A stretch of DNA of 64,000 nt, from contig NW_006768772.1 of NCBI RefSeq assembly GCF_000204055.1, positions 287,379 through 351,378 on the forward strand, given 5' to 3'. Position numbers and translations under genes: made by a program. Shown one piece after another: positions 1 through 8,630 of this stretch. The notes beneath the pieces were generated by a model, which saw nothing but the letters and a program-made list of their open reading frames with translations, had not been told where the DNA came from and did not search any database. This DNA is from Melampsora larici-populina 98AG31 (taxonomy: Eukaryota > Basidiomycota > Pucciniomycetes > Pucciniales > Melampsoraceae). Every line of letters begins with the position of its first letter. Within the stretch, counting starts at the first letter, position 1.

Positions 1-1200
1 GGTGTGATATCCTCGGTTGAATGCTCAGGTACTAGATGTAAATATCCCCAAGTGCCGTGTAAAGTCTTCATGGTCGAGTCTACATTACCATCATGGACTG
101 ATGATTGTATATCTATATTATCTATACATAATAATGGTCTGATTTTGTATGATCTAGCAGCAACTGATTTAATTTTTTTTGTGGTTTGTTCTTTCAGGGT
201 ATCCATGGCTTCATTCACTGCCTGTTTAGATAGTGATAAGCCTAGGAAGTGTAAGAAGTTGTTCATCTTCTCTGTAACACCGCACGCGAAAAATGTCAAT
301 GAATTTTGAAGTTGCATTGCTGAATGTCTCCTATTACAAGCAAAACCAATCATTGAGCATACTATGGCCGGTAGCTGCGTACAATGTTTTAGTTGAATGT
401 GTGATATCAGTTCATGATCTTTCAAAATCCGACTTGAGTTGTCTTTAAAACAACTAACCTTGTTCAATCTATGTTCCTCGATTCTAGGTAGCGCGTTGGG
501 AGATCTTCTTAGGAATTGATCACCATCATTATTGCCCTCAAGGTCTTCAACTTCTTTGTGTTCTCTTTTCTCTTTTTTTTCCATCCTAGCCGCACTTCGA
601 CTATCACACATCTCGGTTGCATACTCCAGCTTGGATTTGATTAAGCTATGCAAGAAATCCATGCTTGATTCAATCACACTCATACGTTCTTTCTTGGCGT
701 TGTCATCAAAAAATTTGTGTGTCACATTCTTTGAGTGATAATACATGCCATCGGGAGGTTTGCCACTTGGAGGATCTTGGTGATTGACAATTTCTTTCGC
801 CTTTGAATAATATGAAGACAAGGATTGATCAGACAATAAGCTTCTTAACTTTGATGCTGAGTTTGTTACATAATATTTCCTATCTTACCTCTTCCAAAAT
901 AAACTCTTTGGACCATCGGGTGAGCCCATTCTCTTTATCATCCTTGTCAAGCCCTCCTATTGTTGTCATCAGAAGCTTTGTCGACTGCCAGCCTTCGCTA
1001 GTCCCCCACTTCCCGTGCCGTTCCTTGATCACCTCGTCGTCAATGGTGAGAAAGTTCTGGATGAATTTTTTTGGACTCATATCCATTTCATTGATAAGCT
1101 TGCAGATCTTGATCAATCGCTCATTCATAGGTGGAAGAAGTGGAAGTTTGGGTGTGTTTTTGTTTTTTTTGCCATTTTCAACGATCTGAAGTACAATCAA
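1..1200 (-). CDS. DUF6589-like protein, 3' end cut by window edge
   Basis: The minus strand reads open over almost the whole interval. A first block (about 1200-889) contains a GKWGT..GW.ST motif and ends at a GAG/GTAAGA donor. A second block (about 848-1) reads without a stop through a PPSGKPPDGMYY motif, an acidic/basic linker, CNRRHSAMQLQNSLTFF, a KQAVNEAM segment, LLCIDNIDIQ and HGTWGYLHL. The order of these motifs matches my recollection of the DUF6589 family, which is multicopy in basidiomycetes and of unknown function. The join is uncertain: the only in-frame acceptor I see gives an intron of about 40 bp, short for these fungi, so a small frameshift is an alternative. The aspartate in the LLCIDN motif could be catalytic, but that is speculation. 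The C-terminus lies outside the window. Confidence 0.55.
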
Positions 1201-1773
1201 ACAAAGACTAAGTGGATATAAAGATAGAGAGCCGCACTCTCTACTGACTTTACATTCAGACCCACATCTTTATCCGATCGCATCCAGAGTTCTCATTGAG
1301 AACTCAATTTTTTATTCTCTCACTGATTGTTGCTGATTGAAATTTGAGATTACATACAAGTCTTCCTGTAATTTCTCGCAGCGAGTCAATTTTTGAAGAC
1401 AATGTTTTTGTCTCAATGAAAACTTCTTTCCTGATTTTTTTTCGAGGATTCTGAAGAGAGTTATCTCTTCAGAAGAAGCAGGAGAATCTTTGGTATGACT
1501 ATGGGACTGGGGCATGAGAGGTGGGTGAGTGTAGAGGAAAATCAATTTCTCCTCTACTAAATCTCAAAACCTTCCGTGCCAAAATCACAACATAACATGT
1601 AAGTCCCTTGTACCTCGGAAACAACTTGTTGTTAATAAATCCGAGGTACGATTGGACTTTGATAAGTTTGTGGGTCAGATGAGGTCAGATGGGTACCTCA
1701 CTATGTTGGTGTAGATCAAGTCTAGAAGAACAATATACAATGCTGACACAATACTTCCTTAGAATATGAGACT
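1201..1773. other. Intergenic stretch with possible MITE remnant
   Basis: No convincing gene. A 77-codon open frame (1545-1312, minus) has no recognisable domain and could be an upstream exon of the neighbouring gene or chance. The right part holds the ACCTCGG-type palindromic remnant annotated separately. Confidence 0.4.
1586..1711. repeat. Possible small CACTA-type MITE remnant
   Basis: The left end reads CACAACATAACATG and the right end, on the opposite strand, CACCAACATAGTGAGGTAC. Inside are inverted ACCTCGG and CCGAGGTAC motifs. The same combination, CAC..CCARCAT ends with ACCTCGG/CCGAGG palindromes, occurs in the better preserved element at 25912-26117. I find no matching 3-bp target duplication here, so this is a weak call. 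Confidence 0.3.
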
Positions 1774-2758
1774 TTAATTACCAGTGCATATTTTCTTGAA
1801 TAATTCAGTGACTAGCAAAGTTGACTCTTTGATACCAAAGCAATTATCTGGAGTCTCCCATAGAGATACATGACTTATCAGCTCTTCTGCTCTGATCAAA
1901 TCTTTTTTGTTCTGTCTTTTGTAAACAAGTGTCATTTTGGCATGGGGCCAATTTGTGAGACCATGTACCTTTTGATGAGTAGGTGTCAGGTCATCAAATC
2001 TTGTGATTTCAAACCAAAGTTGGAACTGATCCTTCCCCTCTACTTCAACCAATATTGTAAAGATCTCTTCAATCTGTCCACAAGCCAATTTTGTCTTTTT
2101 CTTTGACTCCTTTGCTTGATAAATCACTGTGCTATTTGAGACACCTTTGCATTTGATGTTATATTTGACATTATCAAGATCCACAGAGTCAAGTTGATTG
2201 ACCCATCGAGAGAGAGGTATGATGCTTGATTTTTTTTTCTTCATTTTATGTATGTCTGTTGCTATCACAAATATCTGTTTGGACATCTCATTCATCCTGT
2301 TGAGAAGGCGGACCCGAGATTCATAGTCTATTCCTTCATTCTTCTGGGGGTTGTATGTGTACTGTGAACTTGTATCTTCTCTTGTTCCTAGACTTTCAGT
2401 CACACCACCCCTGGAACTTTTGGGTAATGCAAATTTCAGAATTTGATCGGATGCCTTCTGTGGAAGGTGTTCACACAATGTTGGGAGGATGGTGCACATG
2501 TTCTGGGTGGTGTTCCACTTTTTAATTCTTGTAAACTCCTGGGACTCTGTGAAAGACCAGTTCAAATTGAAATTAAAATTCTGTGTTAGTATACAGGTAG
2601 GTCAAGATCAATTCTAAACACACACCTGGGTGATTATTTGTTGTTATCTTTTCCAAAGCTCCATTGAGTCTTTCACTGGGTACATCAGTCATTGTAACAT
2701 CTTTTGAGGTCAATGGCATTTTTGGTTGATGATAGTTGAGGAAGTGGAATGAGGTCAA
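1774..2758 (-). CDS. Orphan C-terminal part of Tnp2 transposase (CACTA type)
   Basis: Two exons are predicted: 2758-2624 (first Met 2758, or a better-looking MPLTSKD start at 2719) and 2580-1774. The intron begins GTGTGT and ends ACTAACACAG, so branch site and acceptor are both good. Across the junction the protein reads SERLNGALEKITTNNHPG, the counterpart of YERLMGNILKACHNNHVG in the intact transposase at 57410-60880. The rest matches the post-catalytic half of that protein and ends with FGIKESTLLV, which is found in other Tnp2 C-termini. The catalytic part is missing, yet about 300 codons stay open with no frameshift. Either this is a recent 5' truncation or a retained C-terminal-only protein. 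Confidence 0.55.
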
Positions 2759-3368
2759 GAGAAACGGTCAAACTGGTAAGTAAACAGGCTTGTTTCGATT
2801 ACATCAGCCAATCCTCGTCATTTTGATCATCAGCTGCGCTGCACCGGTCTCCATGAGATGCCGCGTCATTGACCCGTACCGTAATTGCTGGGTCAGATTA
2901 TCCATCCACAGTCGAGTTCTGATCCAACCGCTATTCCAGACTATGTATGACTCATGAGTGACAGTGTGATTACTTTGAAGTTGATGATTGATGAGGCGTT
3001 CAACTTCAAACCTTACTTCGAACCACATATCTCAATCGAAAAAAGAAACTTATCACGATACCATTTGGATCGCTTGCCAACATGGCAATTGTACATTTGT
3101 ATCAAATCATTTGATGCGATTGAAATGATTCACTCGCATGTCATCCAAGCAATTGAAGGGATTCACTCGGATGTCATCAAAGCAATTGGAACCTTTCATT
3201 GCTCGAATTCGATGCGATTTGAACGATTTAATTGCTTGAGGTTTGTGTCGGTCAGTCACCTGAGCGATGTTAAGTCGCATATGTGATTCAATCACTGAGC
3301 TTGCCATGTGATTTAAAGTTGCCGAGCAACTTCATTGCTTTCACTCATGCGATATAACATCACAAGAT
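2759..3368. other. Gene-free stretch
   Basis: I see no coding region with family similarity or splice signals. The sequence around 3100-3300 has loosely repeated GATTCACTCG and TTGAATGATT-like words, too degenerate to call a repeat array. Confidence 0.4.
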
Positions 3369-3725
3369 GTGTTTCATTGCTGGATCATCAAGCTATATAA
3401 ATTCGCGTTTTTATTCTTGCGCCTTGGAAAAATGCAATATATCATTGCCGGTTTCAAAGCGTTTTGTACAGGCATACGTGTATGCGAGGCAAAAATGTTG
3501 GCGGTGAAGGAGCATGCAGATCCAGACCTTGTACTACCCAAATTGCAAGAATTCACTGCAAAACCTTGTGTTGTGAAGCAAACAGGTCTCAAAGCACTTA
3601 CAATCAAACACCTCCAGGTTTCTATACAATGCTATGCCCCTAATGTCTTCATTCACTCTGTGGGAATGACCCATCCTGTCTGATTTGATCTATACATCAA
3701 GTTTGTCATGAAAGACCCAGTCAAA
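3369..3725 (+). pseudogene. Relic of the HeH/SAP-type CACTA-linked gene
   Basis: The frame reads KEHADPDLVLPKLQEF, then CYAPNVFIHSVGMTHPV, a TGA stop (3681-3683), and FDLYIKFVMKDPV beyond it. This lines up with KAHVDPDLVLPFSKEF, CHAPYIFVHSVGLVHPV and VDLYIKFVCEEDVP in the gene at 61372-62220. The N-terminal helix-extension-helix part is missing upstream, and the in-frame stop breaks the most conserved segment. It is a truncated relic of the gene that accompanies Tnp2 elsewhere in the window; it has the same orientation as the HeH/SAP-like gene at 7.4 kb. Confidence 0.6.
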
Positions 3726-5222
3726 CCAATCAACCCTTCTTGGAAAAACAATCAGTCAAAATCCAGGAGTTAGAAAATGGATGGAAAATGAGTATGGCTT
3801 TATCAAGGTCATAGAACAAACCAATATCCTGAGCAGGATTGATACAGGTAACCTTTTGGGGTACGGGGAAATGTGATGAATGAGCATCCCTGGGATTTCC
3901 CACCAGAAGTCTAATACTGGATGGCTATCCCCAGCATGCAGGATGCTGGCTATGTTAGGCCTTACATATATTATGGAAATGACAAAAATGCTCAGTCTAC
4001 AAGTTCATGTTAAAGGTTCAAGAATGACTGAGTTGCGCAATCTATCTTTTGTGAAACACACATGTAATGTTATCACCATAGAGCTTAAGCACCCTGGGGC
4101 TGTGACCCGGCCCCGGCCCCGGCCACGCCCAGCCAATTCTCCGCAATCAGATTTAAGGCCTCACAGTCTGTGCCCTGGCACACTCAAGCTTAGTAAGATA
4201 AGCCCTGTAGGCATGCTGGCGGGCCTGCATACCTGGGTTTGTGTTTTTTCTTTCACAATAAAAAAATTGAACTTTTTTGATCAAAGTGGGTGCAGTATAG
4301 CTCATTTTGACAGCCAAGTAGACTGATAAATCTTCCACATTTTTACAACCTTTTTGCCCCTATACAGCATTCAAGATGTCCCTGGCATAAGCATTTTCCA
4401 GCTCTGTAGGGAAGGTTTAAGCACAGATCTGGGGTGGATAACACACAATGTGTTGTGGTGGCATTCAATTGTGGAGGGGTGCACACCAACTCCCCTTGGG
4501 GAAGGGAAAAATAATTTGCACAGATGTTGACAAGAGAAAATAACCTCCATAAGCTGATGGAATTGAATCACAAAATGCTCAGCTGGAAGAGTAGCATTCT
4601 ATGTATGTGCCCCACATTTCAGATCTTCCCAGTTGGCCATGGTAATCCCAAGATGTGCAAATCCAGAAGAGTTATATTTGATACTCACACACAAGGACCA
4701 AGTTTGTGTGGTTTGGTATACTCAATCAACAGACAAGCCTCTATGAGACGTTCTTTGTGTCACCAGCCCCACACATCTAGAATCTTTATTCTATACTTTG
4801 TATCTGCTATGCAGGGTAAGAATTGCAGTGCCTGCAGGGCTAGATATTGTGACGTAATTTTTGCAATGCTCTACATGTCACTTGTGGGTATGGTGATGTA
4901 CAGATTTTGTGTCTTTTCTCACTATATATGTTTCAAAGTATTAATGTGCAGTTAGTAATACAAAACCATGTGACAGCAGAGTTTCCCCAAGTGAAATTTT
5001 GTTGGAATATCTGTTCAAAGAATAGTGAAAGAGCCTCAGAGTGGATTGAGGGAAATTCCCCTTGAAATTCCAAATACCTTGAGCAGGAAGGAAGTGAGAG
5101 CTCACATGGTGAGTACAGAGTCAATAAATTCCGGATGATACATTACAAAGATGACTTTCAAAAGAGACAAACAAGATAAGAGTAATTACAAAAATCAATA
5201 TGTTTCTTCAGTAACAGTATTT
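3726..5222. other. Gene-poor stretch, nothing recognised
   Basis: Open frames of up to about 148 codons exist on both strands but show no family similarity, splice structure or conserved motif I can name. A short run of CGGCCC units at about 4108-4130 would encode alternating Pro-Arg; I treat it as simple sequence. Some of this may be a decayed extension of the relic to its left. Confidence 0.35.
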
Positions 5223-5842
5223 CTAGCGGCTTAGTGAGATGAGAGCAATACTCTTCTTGTCAAGAAGATAGTGTACTTCCCCTGGTTCAAAAACTATCCA
5301 AGCACAGTGAGCAATAACCTCATCAATGTGTGTTAAAAAGGTTTACTAGATGTTTCAAGCCGTAGGTGTGCTTCCAGGTCAGGCTCACCAAGCCAAGTGA
5401 ATGGATTTGGCATTGCTTGAGGAACAGGTGCATAGTATCGGACCAGGAGCCAGGTGTCACTGACAGGAACTTGGCCATCTGCTGGAGAGCGTTGATGGGT
5501 GAATATTTGAATGATCTTTCCAAACAGAGTAGCTCCATTTGATTGAGAAATGACATGAATCACACTGTTATTAGCATTCTTGTTGTAAGTCTGGTAATGC
5601 ACACCACTGTGTTTGATTCCGTTCTTAAACTCTGCTTGAGAAGAGACTGGTGAGTACTTCTTTCTTTCCTCTGTGGACATCTTGCACCACTCGCTGGAAG
5701 ACCTCCAAACTTTATCATTAGCATGGATTGCATTCAAGCAAGAAATCAATTGATCCATAGTTTCATCATCAAGTGCTTCAGAGGCAAATCTATTAATTGA
5801 TTTGAGAGAAGAGTCTAGTGGCTCAAATATCCTTTGTAGCAC
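5223..5842 (-). pseudogene. C-terminal relic of Tnp2 transposase
   Basis: The minus strand encodes SGVHYQTYNKNANNSVIHV, LFGKIIQIFTHQRSPADGQ, SDTWLLVRYYAPVPQ, and then in a shifted frame HIDEVIAHCAWIVFEPGE and a terminal IALISLSR before TAG. This is collinear with the last exon of the intact transposase (GVTYSNFE, FGRISKIFEHHRSP, IDTWLQIQCFKPIP, NEIIAHCSWLLYKP, VALVSMVR). The frame change falls in a run of five T at about 5335-5345; one extra T would rejoin the frames. The N-terminal and catalytic parts are absent, and the fragment abuts a GC-rich repeat at 5844-5890. Confidence 0.7.
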
Positions 5843-5843
5843 A

Positions 5844-5890
5844 GTGTTTGCTAGAAATGCGCCGGACGCCCGGTGAGCTCCTTTTGCAGC
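5844..5890 (+). repeat. GC-rich repeat terminus shared with 23352-23392
   Basis: Starts with CACAGTG and continues AAATGCGCCGGACGCCCGG, then TGAGCTCC. The minus strand at 23352-23392 carries the same order: CACAGTG, AAAATGCGCCCGACGCCGG, TGAGCTCC. At both places a Tnp2 relic ends next to the motif. It may be the terminus of an unidentified element. Confidence 0.45.
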
Positions 5891-7036
5891 AAGTGTCCGT
5901 CATCTGTACAGTGAATCTTCGTGATATTTAATAACTGAGCCCACTCAACGTTGCTCAGGATAAGCCACATTGACTCGAGCATGAGTCCTCCTCATGCTGG
6001 AGCTGAACCTCCCTAAATTTTTTGAGTCTTTTAGATGACCTCACCATAATTGCCACAACCCAACCGTCTTCTAATTCTTTTCGTCCCGGTCTCAGCATCC
6101 GATTTTGATGCTGAGACCGGACTGCTGTCAAAGTCTGGCGCCGCGGCTTGCGTTTCTTAAGTATTTTGGTGACTGTGGTGGTGCTACTAAGTATTACGAA
6201 TAAAGCAAATACTCTACATACCTTTTTATAGAGAGCGATGCGTACATACATATTACAGCCCTACACCTAAAAAGTGGAGGGCTGCTTTTATGTAGGCCCA
6301 ATGGTAATGTGATACGTGTAATAGGTAGGTCAACTCAGAGAATTTGAAAGTAGTCCTCCTGTTCCTCTCTTGGATGTACTGCTCATTAGAGTAAGTATAG
6401 TATTTGTCTCTGTCTTTCCTAGTATGTACCTGCACCTCCGCTTGTATCCTTGATCGGCTCTTTCCTCAACATAGGCTCCCACACAAGGCACTTTCGTAGG
6501 CTCTATACGCTGTTTTCTTCGCAGGAGTTTGAATGAACCGCTGTATACATATACCCACAACTTACTCACATACGTACGTGATAAAGAGGCTTTCTCCTGC
6601 TTTCTCTCCCTTCGTTCCCTTTTGTCCGTCTACTTATACCTGCCTTTTCTGCAAGCTTGCCATGAGATTCTTTCTCCCGGCCACTTTCGCCTCCCTTCAT
6701 CAACACCGAGGTCGAAATTCATTCAAGTTTCGACCCTTGCCCTCTCCTACCCCCGTTCATCGAAACAATAGTTTGGTGGACGGCATTTCATGAAGCTTCT
6801 TCAACCGCGATTCCCGTTCATCAAAAATCTTTTGTCTTTTGACATTTCTTGATCAAACTTTGTCAACCGTAACTCTGGCCCCCGTTCATGGTTTACAATC
6901 GGCTCTGCTTTGGCCATGCCTCTAATGCTTTCTTCGGCTTCAGCTACCATCCGCGGATTGTAAGTGATTCTTATTTAAACTACATCAACCCGCCTCTTTC
7001 TCCTTCATTCAGGCTGTACTACAAATCACACTGACA
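5891..7036. other. Gene-poor stretch upstream of cassette 1
   Basis: Contains several overlapping short open frames (for example 6251-5955 minus, Lys/Arg-rich; and 6533-6793 plus) without recognisable domains. The only sharp signal is the perfect hairpin at 6086-6120. Pyrimidine-rich sequence with repeated CCCGTTCATC words fills 6700-7000 and probably belongs to the 5' flank of the gene at 7371. Confidence 0.4.
6086..6120. other. Perfect 14-bp hairpin with 7-nt loop
   Basis: CCGGTCTCAGCATC at 6086-6099 is exactly complementary to GATGCTGAGACCGG at 6107-6120 with the loop CGATTTT. It lies outside any gene I can support. No function can be assigned from sequence alone. Confidence 0.6.
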
Positions 7037-7368
7037 CAACCCCTCAACTCAATTCCTTCATCCAGCGCGCGAAGTCACTTCTTGCTACGGTGTGCACATC
7101 CTCTGTTTCAGAAATCTCATCTTTCTCAATCAGAGTGTGTCAATTCTAATCTGTAATTTAGTCAATCCCGTCCATCTTAGTATCACTAGCTCTACTCCGA
7201 GTCAACCCCTCAACTTAATTCCTTCATCCAGTGCGCGAAGTTACTTCTTGCTACGGTGTGTAAATTTTCTGTTTCAAGATCTTATCTTTCTCAATTCGAG
7301 TGTCTGTCAATTCTAATCTGTAATTCAGTTCATCCCGTCCATCTTAATATTACCAGCTCTGATCCAAG
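7037..7368 (+). repeat. 166-bp tandem duplication directly upstream of the gene at 7371
   Basis: Two direct copies begin with CAACCCCTCAACT at 7037 and 7203. They stay alignable to their ends (CCGAGT versus CCAAGT), sharing TCCTTCATCCAG, CTTCTTGCTACGGTGTG and TCATCCCGTCCATCTTA-like blocks with scattered substitutions. The second copy ends within a few bases of the ATG at 7371, so the duplication covers the 5' UTR or proximal promoter. Confidence 0.7.
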
Positions 7369-7370
7369 TC

Positions 7371-8114
7371 ATGACCATCAAGATCTATGGCAACCTAACT
7401 ATGTCAGGAAACTCTTCCATCACCACTACTCGATGTAGCCAAAGTCGCCCATCAAGAGCTCAAACTGTCGCTCGAGCAAGAAGGAGCACCTCTCCTCCGC
7501 ATATCCAACCGGTGGTAGAAGATGTAGCAATTGAAGATCTAGCTCCCGAGAATGTGCCCATTTTAGATCACGCTGTCGGAAATCACGCCGTAGAAAATCA
7601 CGCTATTGATCATCACGCCATAGAAAATCACGCCATTGAACAGCACGCCGTAGAAAATCACGCTATTGAACATCACGCCGTAGAAAATCACGCTAATGAA
7701 CATCACGCCGTAGAACCTGTTGCGGTAGATGCTCTACGTCAACGACGCGGGCAGTTGGCACTGTTAGGTCAAGGACCAAGAAGAAATGCTCCCCTTCCCC
7801 GGCGTCGTTCGTCAAGAATCGCTCGTCGGGCCAATCTCAGCAACGCGCTGTTGCACCCGCGAAGACGACGTCCACTTCCGTCCGCCCATGAAGATCATGA
7901 CTTCTGGGCCAAGATCTGGACCTTACCCACCAATCTTCTCCGGTATCTCTCACCTGGATGGCACCCACTTTGGACCACTCGAGGTCTTTTTCGCCAAATC
8001 ATCTGGCACTTCAAGCCAAACCAACGCATCCCGTGTAGAACGCTCAAAGTAGATTTGATAGAACTCTTTGAAGTTCATGTGGCCCAACAGTATGGCGCTT
8101 ACTATGGAATCTAG
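7371..8114 (+). CDS. HeH/SAP-like accessory protein with His-rich pentapeptide repeat
   Basis: Single open frame of 247 codons; an internal Met at 7401 (MSGNSS) is an equally good start. Order of parts: Ser/Arg-rich N-terminus, ten pentapeptides of the form xHA(V/I)(E/D) (7566-7715), a basic RRRSSRIARRA patch likely to act as nuclear localisation or DNA contact, FWAKIWTLPTNLLRYL, and a C-terminal TTRGLFRQIIWHF..KVDLIELFEVHV segment that fits a helix-extension-helix (HeH/SAP/LEM-like) DNA-binding fold. The gene at 61372-62220 has the same two blocks (LWPKVQTLPKDLHVFL, and TTRAMLCDAIH..VDQVLVLYKAHV). It lies upstream of Tnp2 on the same strand, as in cassette 2. A DNA-binding role for the transposon is inferred, not shown. 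Confidence 0.6.
   Translation: MTIKIYGNLTMSGNSSITTTRCSQSRPSRAQTVARARRSTSPPHIQPVVEDVAIEDLAPENVPILDHAVGNHAVENHAIDHHAIENHAIEQHAVENHAIEHHAVENHANEHHAVEPVAVDALRQRRGQLALLGQGPRRNAPLPRRRSSRIARRANLSNALLHPRRRRPLPSAHEDHDFWAKIWTLPTNLLRYLSPGWHPLWTTRGLFRQIIWHFKPNQRIPCRTLKVDLIELFEVHVAQQYGAYYGI
7566..7715 (+). repeat. 15-bp minisatellite encoding ten xHA(V/I)(E/D) units
   Basis: Ten in-frame 15-bp units, each with CACGC at its core, encode DHAVG, NHAVE, NHAID, HHAIE, NHAIE, QHAVE, NHAIE, HHAVE, NHANE and HHAVE. The units are highly similar at DNA level, so expansion is probably recent. Confidence 0.85.
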
Positions 8115-8630
8115 GAGGTTTGTACTTTCTTCATGTTCTTTGTTTATAACTTGCTGACAATTTCTGGTCTTTCTAGATCAAAACGTACTATTCAGTTGTT
8201 CTGTATAGTTTTCATTTCATTTCTCCATTTCTCTCTATTTCTGTACATAGGCTATAAACAAATGGTCTTTCTCCCTCTCCCCCTCATACTATGCATGTAT
8301 ATAGTTTTCAATTGATTTTCTTGACATAGGTTTTCTCTTCTTACTTCCTGTTTTATGCGTGTATATATTTGGGCTCAAACAATCAGGGTTTTTTTACACA
8401 AGTTTGCTCTATGGATATCAAAACAAGGCTATCTTCCTTGCTTTTCAATAAAATCCAGAATTAATTTTGCTTGTGTATGTTATTTGAGAGTCACGTGAGA
8501 CTCCCTAAAATTCTTCCCCGATCTTCCGGCGAGAACAATTCAGACAGTATCGAGGCAATTTGAGTACCGTTACGTAGTCTCGCTGCCATCCATTGCACTC
8601 AACCAAACTGATCTACTTCAAACCTTTAAG

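Noticed and set aside
803..1189. Plus-strand open frame opposite the DUF6589-like gene
   Set aside because: Antisense shadow: the minus strand carries the conserved motifs.
4108..4132. Pro-Arg dipeptide repeat in an open frame
   Set aside because: It is a short CCGGCC-type simple sequence in a frame without other support.
8476..8500. GAGTCACGTGAGACTC near-palindrome as a promoter element of Tnp2
   Set aside because: It contains a CACGTG box upstream of the Tnp2 start, but no equivalent is seen upstream of the intact copy, so I do not annotate it.
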